DNA of 64,000 nucleotides from CAXXOK01 sp963666755. GTDB lineage: Bacteria; Bacillota; Clostridia; Christensenellales; Aristaeellaceae. Position numbers and translations under genes: made by a program. The first letter of the stretch is position 1; the number at the start of each line of letters is the position of its first letter. The notes under the pieces were generated by a model that was not told where the DNA came from, searched no databases, and saw only the letters and a program-made list of their open reading frames with translations. The DNA is taken from contig CAXXGW010000006.1 in assembly GCA_963666755.2 (NCBI GenBank), forward strand, positions 1-64,000. The letters run 5' to 3'. Positions 34,090 to 42,841 of this stretch are shown here, one piece after another.

Positions 34090-35571
34090 ATGAGCATATA
34101 CCTGCTGGGGATTGACGTCGGCACCTCCGCTTGCAAGGTGGCTCTGTTCCGCCCAAACGGCGAAGCCGTTGCGCAGGCGCTGAGCGAATACCCCGTTTTT
34201 TACCCTGAGGCTGGCTGGGCGGAACAGAATCCGGAGGACTGGTGGGCCGGGGTTTGCAAGGCGGTACGGCAAGTTCTAAACACCAGCGGCATTCCGGCAT
34301 CCGGGATCGCCGCCGTGGGGGTAGACGGGCAAAGCTGGAGCGCCGTCGCGGTGGACGCGCAGGGCAGCTCGCTTTGCAACACGCCCATCTGGACGGACAC
34401 CCGCGCGCGCGCGGAGTGCGACCAGATACGCGCCCGCGTGCCGGAGGAGACGCTTTTTCAGGTATGCGGCAACCCAATCCAGCCCAGCTACACGCTGCCC
34501 AAAATCCTCTGGTACCAAAACCACCTGCCGGATGTATACGCACGCGCGGCGCACATTTTACAATCCAACAGCTTCATCGTCATGCGGCTGACCGGCGCGG
34601 TCACGCAGGACCGCTCGCAGGGTTACGGGCTGTGCTGCTATGATATGCGGCGCGGCGAATGGGATATGGCGGTGGCAGACGCGCTGGGCATCCGTTCGTC
34701 GCTGTTGCCCCCGCTGGCCGATTGCCAGCAGGTAGTCGGGCATGTGTCCGACATGGCAGCGAAACTGACAGGCCTCGCCGCCGGCACCCCCGTGGTGGCG
34801 GGCGGGCTGGACGCGGCCTGCGGCACCCTTGGCGCCGGCGTGTGCGAAGCGGGCGAGGCCCAGGAGCAGGGGGGGCAGGCAGGCGGCATGAGCCTTTGCA
34901 TCGACCGTTACGCCGCCGACCCACGGTTGATTTTGAGCGCGCACGTCGTTACAGGGCGCTGGCTATTGCAGGGGGGCACCACGGGCGGCGGCGGGGCGCT
35001 GAAATGGCTGCGGGAGCAAACCTGTCCGGACCTGAGCTTTGCGCAGATGAGTGAACTGGCCGAAACCGTGCCCGCGGGCTGCGAGGGCGTGCTGTTTTTG
35101 CCCTATATGGCCGGCGAACGCAGCCCCATCTGGAACCCTAACGCGTGCGGCGTGTTCTTTGGCCTCAGCTATGCCAGAACCCGCGCGCACCTGATCCGCG
35201 CGGTTATGGAGGGCGTGGCCTACGCGCTGCGGCATAACATTGAGGTGGCCAACGCAGCAGGCGCACAGGCAGGCACGCTTCGCGCCATGGGCGGCAGCGC
35301 CAATAGCCTTGTATGGACGCAGCTCAAGGCGGATATCACCGGCCATCCTATCGAAGTGCCCGCCAGCGATACGGCAACCACACTGGGCGCGGCTATCCTC
35401 GCAGGCGTGGGGGTAGGCGTATATGCGGGCTTTGCCTCCGCCGTTGCACAAACGGTAGCCGTACGGCGCACCCATCAGCCCAACGCCGCCCTGCAGGCGG
35501 TATACGCGCAAAGCTACGCAAGGTATCGGGAACTCTATACACGACTTGCGCCCATGATGGCGCAGCTTTGA
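34090..35571 (+). CDS. FGGY carbohydrate kinase, xylulokinase-like
   Basis: 493 residues. The N-terminal phosphate-binding loop YLLGIDVGTSACKVALFRPNG and the later GGSANSLVWTQLKADITGHP and SDTATTLGAAILAGVGVG are those of xylulokinase-like FGGY kinases. It phosphorylates a ketose or polyol after import; a ribose-type ABC system delivers unphosphorylated sugar, so a first kinase is needed. It is translationally close to the aldolase (two-base gap) and 17 bases before the dehydrogenase. Substrate unknown. Confidence 0.9.
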   Translation: MSIYLLGIDVGTSACKVALFRPNGEAVAQALSEYPVFYPEAGWAEQNPEDWWAGVCKAVRQVLNTSGIPASGIAAVGVDGQSWSAVAVDAQGSSLCNTPIWTDTRARAECDQIRARVPEETLFQVCGNPIQPSYTLPKILWYQNHLPDVYARAAHILQSNSFIVMRLTGAVTQDRSQGYGLCCYDMRRGEWDMAVADALGIRSSLLPPLADCQQVVGHVSDMAAKLTGLAAGTPVVAGGLDAACGTLGAGVCEAGEAQEQGGQAGGMSLCIDRYAADPRLILSAHVVTGRWLLQGGTTGGGGALKWLREQTCPDLSFAQMSELAETVPAGCEGVLFLPYMAGERSPIWNPNACGVFFGLSYARTRAHLIRAVMEGVAYALRHNIEVANAAGAQAGTLRAMGGSANSLVWTQLKADITGHPIEVPASDTATTLGAAILAGVGVGVYAGFASAVAQTVAVRRTHQPNAALQAVYAQSYARYRELYTRLAPMMAQL

Positions 35572-35588
35572 CAGTAGGAGGAAAGCCC

Positions 35589-36635
35589 ATGAAAGCGGCG
35601 GTTTTATATGGCAATGAGGATATCCGCTACGCGGACTGGGAAACGCCCGTCACACGCCCGGGCGCAGTCAAAGTGCGCGTGCGGGCGGCAGGCATTTGCG
35701 GCAGCGATGTTCCCCGGGTGCTCCACCATGGCGCGCATTTTTATCCGGTGGTTCTGGGGCATGAGTTTAGCGGCGATGTGGTGGAAGTGGGCGACGGCGT
35801 AACCAACGTGGTCGTGGGCGACACGGTCAGCGGCGCGCCGCTGGTACCCTGCATGCGCTGCGCGGATTGCCAGCGTGGTAATTACTCGCTGTGCAAGCAT
35901 TACAGCTTCATTGGCAGCCGCGAGCAGGGCAGCTTTGCGGAGTATGTGGTTATGCCCGCGCAGAATGCCGTCCGGTACGACCCGGCCCTGCCCTATGCGC
36001 AGGCGGCCATGTTTGAGCCCTCCACCGTCGCGCTGCACGGCCTGCGGCAGAGTGATTACCGCGGCGGCGGCACCGTTGCGGTGCTGGGCTGCGGCACCAT
36101 CGGCATTTTTACCGCGCAATGGGCGAAAATCTTCGGGTCGCAAAAGCTGGTCGTGCTGGATATCGACGAGGGGAGGCTGTCGCTGGCCAAGCGCATGGGC
36201 GCGGACGCGACCGTGAACACCCTGGGCCCAGATTACTTGAAAGAAGCCCTTTCCCTGACGGACGGCGCAGGCTTTGACCATGTGTTTGAAACCGCCGGAA
36301 ACCCCGTGACCATGCGCATGGCGTTTGAACTGGCTGCCAACAAGGCTCATGTGTGCTTTATCGGCACACCGCATACCGATCTGACCTTTACCCCCCGCCA
36401 GTGGGAGAACATGAACCGCAAGGAGTTTCACCTGACCGGCAGCTGGATGAGCTATTCCGCGCCGTTCCCCGGCGAGGAGTGGAGCCTGACCGCCCATTAC
36501 TTCGGTACCGGCGAACTCCGGTTTGACCCCGCGTTCATCTTTCGAACGTATCCCATGAGCGCCGTGGCGGAAGCCTTTGCCCTGTACAAAGACCCTTCCC
36601 AGGTGCACGGTAAGATTATGCTAGTGAATGAGTGA
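35589..36635 (+). CDS. Zinc alcohol dehydrogenase, galactitol-1-phosphate dehydrogenase-like
   Basis: 348 residues from the ATG at 35589 behind AGGAGGAAA; the open frame continues upstream only as a shadow of the kinase gene. It has catalytic zinc residues in ICGSDVPR and GHEFSGDVVEVGDGVTNV, a structural zinc site CMRCADCQRGNYSLC, and the NAD-binding GCGTIGIFTAQW. It resembles GatD, which oxidises galactitol-1-phosphate to tagatose-6-phosphate, and fits the downstream tagatose-phosphate-type kinase and aldolase. Confidence 0.88.
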   Translation: MKAAVLYGNEDIRYADWETPVTRPGAVKVRVRAAGICGSDVPRVLHHGAHFYPVVLGHEFSGDVVEVGDGVTNVVVGDTVSGAPLVPCMRCADCQRGNYSLCKHYSFIGSREQGSFAEYVVMPAQNAVRYDPALPYAQAAMFEPSTVALHGLRQSDYRGGGTVAVLGCGTIGIFTAQWAKIFGSQKLVVLDIDEGRLSLAKRMGADATVNTLGPDYLKEALSLTDGAGFDHVFETAGNPVTMRMAFELAANKAHVCFIGTPHTDLTFTPRQWENMNRKEFHLTGSWMSYSAPFPGEEWSLTAHYFGTGELRFDPAFIFRTYPMSAVAEAFALYKDPSQVHGKIMLVNE

Positions 36636-36644
36636 GGGATTCCC

Positions 36645-37574
36645 ATGCTGTTGACAGTAACCTTGAACGCCTCGGTGGATAAGCTTTACCTGCTGGATCA
36701 GAATACCCTGGGCACCGTGATGCGCGTAAAAGAAGTGCGCAACAGTGCGGGCGGCAAGGGGCTCAACGTATCGCGCGTGGCTGCGCAACTGGGCGAAAGC
36801 GTTACCGCAATGGGCTTTATGGGCGGCCATATGGGGCGGTATTTCGAATCGCTTATCACGCAAAGCGGCATCAAACGCGCATTCACCCCGATTGCCGCCG
36901 AAATGCGTAACTGTATCAACTGCTGGGATCTGTCCAGCGGGCAGAGCACCGAATATCTGGAGACAGGGGCCTCCGTGACGGAAGAGGAAGCCAACCGCTT
37001 TTTGGAGGATTACGCCATGCGGCTGCCCGCGGCGGACGCCGTCGCTATTTCCGGCAGTTTGCCGCGCGGCCTTACGGACGATTATTACGCCTCGCTGGTA
37101 CGCATGGGTCACAACGCGGGCAAACCTGTGCTGCTGGATACAAGCGGAGCCGCCCTGCTTAACGCTTTGCCTGCCGCGCCGGATTTTATCAAGCCCAACG
37201 CGGACGAAATCGCCGCAGTGCTGGGCCGGCTCCCGCAAACCTTTGCGGAAAAGGTCGACGCAGTGCGCACGCTGCACCAAAAGGGTGTGCCTTTTGCGGC
37301 GCTTTCGCTGGGGGCGGAGGGCGTGCTGGTCGCCAGTGCGGAAGGCGTGTACCATGGCGTGCCGCCCGCCATTCAGCCCAAAAACACGGTGGGTTGCGGG
37401 GACAGCATGGTGGCAGGCTTCGCGGTGGGCATGGTTCGCGGGCTGCCCATACAGGACCGGATACGCCTGGCCGTAGCGGTCGCCACAGCGGCGGCGCTGG
37501 CCATCGGCACCGGAGAATATGCAGATCATGATTTGCAGGCGATATTGCCTAAGGTGGAAATCCATACTCTGTAA
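36645..37574 (+). CDS. PfkB-family 1-phosphofructokinase / tagatose-6-phosphate kinase
   Basis: 309 residues, normal for LacC/FruK. N-terminal VTLNASVDKLYLLD and SAGGKGLNVSRVAAQLGES, then PNADEIAAVLG, and the catalytic anion hole with Asp in NTVGCGDSMVAGFAVG. It adds the second phosphate to a ketose phosphate so that the aldolase of the operon can split it. By eye it cannot be told whether it prefers fructose-1-phosphate or tagatose-6-phosphate. It starts nine bases after the dehydrogenase stop. Confidence 0.9.
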   Translation: MLLTVTLNASVDKLYLLDQNTLGTVMRVKEVRNSAGGKGLNVSRVAAQLGESVTAMGFMGGHMGRYFESLITQSGIKRAFTPIAAEMRNCINCWDLSSGQSTEYLETGASVTEEEANRFLEDYAMRLPAADAVAISGSLPRGLTDDYYASLVRMGHNAGKPVLLDTSGAALLNALPAAPDFIKPNADEIAAVLGRLPQTFAEKVDAVRTLHQKGVPFAALSLGAEGVLVASAEGVYHGVPPAIQPKNTVGCGDSMVAGFAVGMVRGLPIQDRIRLAVAVATAAALAIGTGEYADHDLQAILPKVEIHTL

Positions 37575-37602
37575 CGCAAACCATAGGAAAGAGGGTCTAC
37601 AC

Positions 37603-38616
37603 ATGGCGGAATTCATTAACCCGGCGCTTGTGCCCAAGCGCAAATTGGCAAACGGCGAACAGATCCCCTGCATCGGCATGGGCACATTTGGCAGCGATCG
37701 CTTCACGCCCGCGCAGGTTTCACAGGCGGTGGCAGGCGCCATCCGCTGTGGCTACCGGATGTTTGACTGCGCGGCGGTCTACGGCAATGAAGACCTGATC
37801 GGCGATGTGTTCGACGCCGCGTTCAAGGAAGGCGCCGTCAAGCGCGAGGAGCTGTTCATCACCTCCAAGGTATGGAACGACATGCACGGGCGGGGTGATG
37901 TGCTGTTGTCATGCGCCAAAACGCTGCATGACCTGAAGCTGGACTATATCGACGCGTTCTTTGTACACTGGCCGTTCCCCAACTACCATGCGCCGGGCTG
38001 CGATGGCGACAGCCGCAACCCCAATAGCAGGCCGTTCTCGGTAGAGGAGTTCATGGCGACCTGGCGCCAGATGGAACGGCTGTGCGACATGGGGCTTGTG
38101 CGACATATCGGCATGAGCAGCATGACCATCCCCAAACTGGAGGCCGTGCTGCCGCTGTGCCGCATCCAGCCTTCGCTGATCGAGATGGAGCTGCACCCCT
38201 GCTTCCAACAGCAGGCGCTGTATGATTATGTGGTCGCACGCGGTATCACGCCTATCGGCTTCTGCCCCATCGGCAGCCCCACACGGCCGGACCGCGACAT
38301 GACCCCTGAAGACGTCGCGGACATTGCGGTGCCCGAGGTGGTAGAAGTCGCCAAAGCCCACGGCGTACACCCCGCGGTTATCTGCCTGAAATGGGCCGTG
38401 CAGCGCGGGCAGATCCCCATCCCCTTCTCGATACACGAAAACGAGTATGTGTCCAACCTTCGCTGCACCACGGAAGACCCGCTGACCGACGCGGAGATGG
38501 CCAAACTCAAGACGGTCGAGCGCAACTGCCGCCTCATCAAGGGGCAGGTGTTCCTGTGGCCGAGCGCGAACGACTGGCACGACCTGTGGGACGAGCACGG
38601 CGTGATCGTCCAGTAA
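37603..38616 (+). CDS. Aldo/keto reductase
   Basis: 337 residues from the ATG at 37603 behind AGGAAAGAGGG. The (beta/alpha)8 NAD(P)H-dependent reductase tetrad is intact: Asp and Tyr in MFDCAAVYGNEDLIG, Lys in LFITSKVWND, and His in DAFFVHWPF. GFCPIGSP and IPIPFS are the cofactor-side blocks. Likely substrates are an aldose or the lactaldehyde from the fucose pathway encoded next door, but neither is proven. It is 15 bases ahead of the mutarotase-like gene. Confidence 0.88.
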   Translation: MAEFINPALVPKRKLANGEQIPCIGMGTFGSDRFTPAQVSQAVAGAIRCGYRMFDCAAVYGNEDLIGDVFDAAFKEGAVKREELFITSKVWNDMHGRGDVLLSCAKTLHDLKLDYIDAFFVHWPFPNYHAPGCDGDSRNPNSRPFSVEEFMATWRQMERLCDMGLVRHIGMSSMTIPKLEAVLPLCRIQPSLIEMELHPCFQQQALYDYVVARGITPIGFCPIGSPTRPDRDMTPEDVADIAVPEVVEVAKAHGVHPAVICLKWAVQRGQIPIPFSIHENEYVSNLRCTTEDPLTDAEMAKLKTVERNCRLIKGQVFLWPSANDWHDLWDEHGVIVQ

Positions 38617-38631
38617 GGGGGATGTAACCAT

Positions 38632-39060
38632 ATGTTAAAAAACATCCCGCGCCAGATGCCGCCGGAGCTGATGAAAGCCATGCTGGAAATGGGCCACGGC
38701 GACGAACTGTTGCTGTGCGACGGGAATTACCCCAAGTTTGGCTGCCCGGAGCGCTGCGTGCGCATGGACGGCTACGGTATTGTCGAGATTTTAGACATGA
38801 TCCTCACGTTCTTCCCGCTGGACGCGTATGTGGAGCACCCTGTCACGCTGATGGCCGTGGTCAAGGGCGACCCGTATAAGCCGGAGGTTTGGGATACGTA
38901 CCGGCAGATCGGCCAGCGTCACGAGGCGGATGGCCTTCGCGAGGAGGCTGTTGAGAAACCCGCTTTCTATGAAAAAGGTCGCCATTGCTATGTGTGCGTC
39001 GCCACGGGCGAGCAGGCGCTCTACGCCAATGTGATCCTTAAAAAGGGCGTTGTCAAATAG
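38632..39060 (+). CDS. RbsD/FucU-family sugar mutarotase
   Basis: 142 residues. MLEMGHGDELLLCDGNYP contains the family's conserved His and Asp, and the C-terminal FYEKGRHCYVCVATGEQALYANVILKKG matches FucU/RbsD. These enzymes interconvert alpha and beta anomers of fucose or ribose so that isomerase gets the right form. FucI and FucA are encoded 1.1 kb away on the same strand, favouring FucU (L-fucose), although this gene belongs to the preceding operon. Confidence 0.88.
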   Translation: MLKNIPRQMPPELMKAMLEMGHGDELLLCDGNYPKFGCPERCVRMDGYGIVEILDMILTFFPLDAYVEHPVTLMAVVKGDPYKPEVWDTYRQIGQRHEADGLREEAVEKPAFYEKGRHCYVCVATGEQALYANVILKKGVVK

Positions 39061-39101
39061 TCTCACCGGCGTATGCCTCCTATGCGCCGGTTCCATTGCC
39101 G

Positions 39102-39136
39102 GCCGCCTCTCCCAGCTGCTGGGAGAGGCGGCTTTT
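39102..39136 (+). terminator. Terminator after mutarotase gene
   Basis: 14-bp stem GCCGCCTCTCCCAG and its complement around a 3-base loop, then TTTTC. A smaller hairpin ACCGGCG/CGCCGGT (39065-39091) precedes it. Confidence 0.88.
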
Positions 39137-39217
39137 CACAATGAAAGGCAACCGCAGGCGGGGCAAGCTGCGCGTTGCATGAGCCGACACCGTCGCAACG
39201 ATTCGCCCGCAAGCAGC

Positions 39218-40093
39218 TTACTCCGCGCCACTGAACGGCCCGCGCACGGTCTTGCGGTACTGGCCGGGCGTAACTCCCTTGTACTTGCGGAAACAGCGAA
39301 TGAAGTAGTTCAGATCGGAAAAGCCGCTGTCCAGCGCGATCTCTGTCACGCTGTGCTCCGTGGCGGCCAGCGCGTAACAAGCCATCTCCACCCGATAGTA
39401 GCCGATATAGTCCAGCGGCGTCCGGTGCGTGGCCTCGCGGAAAAACCGGCACAGGTACTTGGGCGTAAGGCCGACCGCCGCTGCCAGGGTGGCAAGGTGC
39501 AGCGGTTCGGTATAGTGTTCTTCAATCATTTCAAACACTTTTTTAAGCTTGAGCATGCGGCGGTTCTCCGGCCCGTCGGGCTGCTCGCGGCGCGTATAGG
39601 CATGCAAACGGTAAATTTCGCCTGCAAACCGGTATAGACAGCTCAGCGCGATCAGCGTGTATCCCTCGTAGCGGTTATGCAGGGCTTCGAACATGGGGGC
39701 GAGCGTTTGCTGCACGAGCGCGCGCTCCACGCCAAAGATGGGCATGACGGCGATGTGCCCGTCCATCAGGTCGCCAATGAGGCGCTTGCTGAGATCGTCG
39801 CCGCGCATCAGCAGGCGCAGGTCCACCACAACGCACTCGTACTCGCACGCGTCGGGCACACCGCCGTGCAGCACCCCCGATGCGATGTACGCCGCATCGC
39901 CAGCCGCCAGACAGTAGGTTTCGCCGCCTGCGTTCAGCCGGAAACATCCGCGCAGAACACGCAGCAGCTCAACCTCCTCATGCCAGTGATAGGGCATTTC
40001 GTACCGGCTGTGGTTGCGATCCACAAAATGGTAATCCAACGGAAAAGACAGCGAACCGCGCTGTTTGCTCTCGTGGTACCGAAGGTTGCTCAT
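39218..40093 (-). CDS. AraC-family regulator with cupin sensor
   Basis: 291 residues. The N-terminus is a cupin (MPYHWHEEVELLRVLRGCFR, CLAAGDAAYIASGVLHGG) that would bind a sugar, and the C-terminal ~100 residues are two helix-turn-helix units (LATLAAAVGLTPKYLCRFFR, VTEIALDSGFSDLNYFIRCF) with the typical GVTPGQYRK ending. It is divergent from fucA by ~120 bases and is the obvious activator of the fucose genes. Confidence 0.93.
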   Translation of the reverse strand: MSNLRYHESKQRGSLSFPLDYHFVDRNHSRYEMPYHWHEEVELLRVLRGCFRLNAGGETYCLAAGDAAYIASGVLHGGVPDACEYECVVVDLRLLMRGDDLSKRLIGDLMDGHIAVMPIFGVERALVQQTLAPMFEALHNRYEGYTLIALSCLYRFAGEIYRLHAYTRREQPDGPENRRMLKLKKVFEMIEEHYTEPLHLATLAAAVGLTPKYLCRFFREATHRTPLDYIGYYRVEMACYALAATEHSVTEIALDSGFSDLNYFIRCFRKYKGVTPGQYRKTVRGPFSGAE

Positions 40094-40139
40094 GACGGGC
40101 CGCCTCCCCCTTCAGGTGAATATTGTGCTACTTTCGGCC

Positions 40140-40168
40140 ATGATAGCATGAGTATTTTCATTTGGCAA
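40140..40168 (-). promoter_or_regulatory. Promoter of the araC-type gene
   Basis: TTGCCA (40168-40163) and TATCAT (40145-40140) on the - strand, 17-base spacer. No equally clear promoter for fucA is visible, as expected for an activator-dependent gene. Confidence 0.75.
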
Positions 40169-40211
40169 GGCGTATGATAACCGTAGAAACCGATGGAACG
40201 GGGGATGACAT

Positions 40212-40937
40212 TTGCATACGGATGCGCTGAAAGAACAGATTTGTGATGTTTGCCACCGGATGTGGCAGCAGGGCTGGGTCGCGGCAAACGACGGCAACGT
40301 TTCGGTCAAACTGCCGGACGGTACGTTCTGGATCACGCCGTCGGGCATCAGCAAAAGCTTCATCACACCCGAAAAGCTGCTGCGGGTGAATGCTGCCATG
40401 GAAGTGGTGGAAGGCCCTGAGGGCAGCGTGCCCTCCAGTGAACTGAAAATGCACATGCGCTGCTATGAAAAGCGCGGCGACGTGGGCGCGGTGGTGCACG
40501 CGCATCCGCCCACAGCCACGGGTTACGCCGTCGCCAACATCCCGCTGGACGAGTACAGCATGATTGAAACCGTCATCACCATCGGCGCGATTCCCGTTAC
40601 GCCGTATGGCGCGCCCTCCACCTGCGAGGTGCCGGACGCCATCGACCCGTACCTGCCCACCCACGATGTGATGCTTCTGCAAAACCATGGCGCGCTGGCC
40701 GTCGGCAAAGACCTGTTGACCGCCTACTACCGTATGGAAACGCTTGAGCTGTTTGCCAAGATTAGCTTGACTGCGCGGATGCTGGGCGGCGCACAGGAGA
40801 TCAGCCGCCCGAACATCGACAAACTGCTGGACCTGCGCGAGAACTACTACCATGTATCCGGCAGGCACCCGGGCTATGAGAAGTGTCGCCCGGCAGCGCC
40901 GCAATGCGACCCAAAGGCCGATAAGGAGAGTAATTGA
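40212..40937 (+). CDS. fucA: Class II aldolase, L-fuculose-phosphate aldolase-like
   Basis: 241 residues from TTG 40212 behind ACGGGGGAT. Zinc and substrate blocks of the aldolase/adducin family are present: NDGNVSVKL near residue 28, VVHAHPPTATGYAVA with the two zinc histidines, and VMLLQNHGALAVGKDL with the third. It would split fuculose-1-phosphate into dihydroxyacetone phosphate and lactaldehyde. The FucI gene starts one base after its stop codon, so a fuculose role is well supported over the rhamnulose alternative. Confidence 0.87.
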   Translation: MHTDALKEQICDVCHRMWQQGWVAANDGNVSVKLPDGTFWITPSGISKSFITPEKLLRVNAAMEVVEGPEGSVPSSELKMHMRCYEKRGDVGAVVHAHPPTATGYAVANIPLDEYSMIETVITIGAIPVTPYGAPSTCEVPDAIDPYLPTHDVMLLQNHGALAVGKDLLTAYYRMETLELFAKISLTARMLGGAQEISRPNIDKLLDLRENYYHVSGRHPGYEKCRPAAPQCDPKADKESN

Positions 40938-40938
40938 C

Positions 40939-42720
40939 ATGTTGTATCCGAAAATTGGCATCCGCCCCGTGATTGATGGCCGCTGGGGCGGTGTGCGCGA
41001 GGGGCTGGAAAAGCAGACCATGAATATGGCGCTGGCCGCCAAGGCGCTGATCGAGGGCCTGCGTTACCCGGACGGCACCCCTGTGCAGGCGGTGGTCGCG
41101 CCCTCCACCATCGGCGGCGGCGCGGAAGCGGCGCTGTGCGAGGAACGGTTTTCGACCGAAAACGTGGTCGCCACGCTGACGGTAACGCCCTGCTGGTGTT
41201 ACGGCATGGAGACGTTCGACATGAACCCGCTCACCATCAAGGCCGTGTGGGGTTTCAACGGCACGGAGCGGCCGGGCGCGGTATACCTGGCCGCGGTGCT
41301 GGCCGCCTATGCGCAAAAAGGGTTGCCCGCCTTCAGCATCTACGGGCACGACGTGTGCGATGCGTCCGATACCGCCGTGCCGGACGACGTGCGGGAGAAA
41401 ATCGTGCGCTTTGCGCAATGCGCCATTGCCGTGGGCTGGATGCGTAACAAGGCCTATGTGAACCTTGGCGGCGTGTCGATGGGCATCATGGGCAGCTACT
41501 GCGACACCGCGACGTTCCAGAAGTATTTCGGCATCCGCACCGAGTGGGTGGATATGACCGAGATTTTACGCCGCTTAAAGTTTGAAATCTTTGACCCCGA
41601 CGAGTACCGGCGCGCGTTTGCCTGGGTCAAGGCCAACTGCCCCGAAGGGTTCGACTGTAACGCGGGCAAACTCCTGCCGGAGGTGATCGCCCGCTCCAAG
41701 GCCATCCCCCCCGAGGAGGATTGGCCGTTTGTGGTCAAGATGACGCTGATCATCCGCGACATCCTGTTTGGCAATCCGAAGCTTTCCGCCCTCGGCTGGC
41801 ATGAAGAAGCGCTGGGTAAAAACGCCATCGCAGGCGGCTTTCAGGGGCAGCGCCACTGGACGGACTGGCTGCCCAACGCCGATTTTTCCGAAAGCATCCT
41901 TACCAGCACCTTTGACTGGAACGGCCCCAAAGCGCCTGTGCCCTTCGCTACCGAGAACGATACCCTCAACGGCGTGGCGATGATGCTGGGCACGCTGGTA
42001 GCGCAAACCGCGCCGTGCTTCCACGATGTGCGCACGTACTGGAGCCCCGATGCCGTGGCGCGCGTCACGGGCTGGCAGCCGGACGGGCTGGCCAAAGACG
42101 GCTTTATCCACCTGATCAACAGCGGCGCCACCGCGCTGGACTGCACCGGCGCCTGCCGCGATGCGACGGGCAAGCCCGTTATGAAGCCCTTCTGGGCCAT
42201 GACCGACACCGATGTGAAGGCCTGCCTTGCCGCGACCGACTGGTGCCGCGCCAATTACGAGTACTTCCGCGGGGGCGGATTTTCCAGCCACTTCGCAACA
42301 CAGGCGGAGATGCCCGTAACCATGCTGCGCGCCAACATTGTCGAGGGCGTGGGGCTGGTGATGCAGATTGCCGAAGGCAGCACGCTGCTGCTGCCGCCGG
42401 ACGTACACCGCACGCTGGATGAGCGTACGGACCGTACGTGGCCCACCACGTGGTTTGCGCCCCGCCTTACGGGCGAAGGGGCATTCCGCGATGTGTATGG
42501 CGTCATGGCCAACTGGGGTGCCAACCACAGCGTGACCGTGTACGGGCATGTGGGCGCGGCGCTGATTACGCTGTGCGCCATGCTGCGCATCCCTGTGAAC
42601 ATGCATAACGTACCGGTGGCAAACTTGTTCCGCCCCCACAGCTGGGCGGCGTTTGGCACAAGCGACAGCGAGGCCGCGGATTACGCCGCCTGCAAGCACT
42701 ATGGCCCGCTGTACGGCTGA
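40939..42720 (+). CDS. fucI: L-fucose isomerase
   Basis: 593 residues, matching the ~591 of E. coli FucI almost throughout: KIGIRPVIDGRWGGVREGLE, VTPCWCYGMETFDM, IWGFNGTERPGAVYL-like block, GLPAFSIYGHDV, the catalytic Glu in ATENDTLNGVAMM, FHDVRTYWSPDAV, EYFRGGGFSSHF and the C-terminal KHYGPLYG. It interconverts L-fucose and L-fuculose with Mn2+. Ribosome site AAGGAGAG. It is in one operon with the aldolase and, 121 bases later, the kinase. Confidence 0.97.
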   Translation: MLYPKIGIRPVIDGRWGGVREGLEKQTMNMALAAKALIEGLRYPDGTPVQAVVAPSTIGGGAEAALCEERFSTENVVATLTVTPCWCYGMETFDMNPLTIKAVWGFNGTERPGAVYLAAVLAAYAQKGLPAFSIYGHDVCDASDTAVPDDVREKIVRFAQCAIAVGWMRNKAYVNLGGVSMGIMGSYCDTATFQKYFGIRTEWVDMTEILRRLKFEIFDPDEYRRAFAWVKANCPEGFDCNAGKLLPEVIARSKAIPPEEDWPFVVKMTLIIRDILFGNPKLSALGWHEEALGKNAIAGGFQGQRHWTDWLPNADFSESILTSTFDWNGPKAPVPFATENDTLNGVAMMLGTLVAQTAPCFHDVRTYWSPDAVARVTGWQPDGLAKDGFIHLINSGATALDCTGACRDATGKPVMKPFWAMTDTDVKACLAATDWCRANYEYFRGGGFSSHFATQAEMPVTMLRANIVEGVGLVMQIAEGSTLLLPPDVHRTLDERTDRTWPTTWFAPRLTGEGAFRDVYGVMANWGANHSVTVYGHVGAALITLCAMLRIPVNMHNVPVANLFRPHSWAAFGTSDSEAADYAACKHYGPLYG

Positions 42721-42841
42721 GCCTTTGGACTAGCAAAACGCAGCGCGCGGGCAACCTTGCCGCAGTGTGTTTTGGACACCCCGCGAGGCTTTGCCATCCG
42801 TAAGGTAAACCCGCCAAACATCGTAATGGGAGGGCTGCGCC

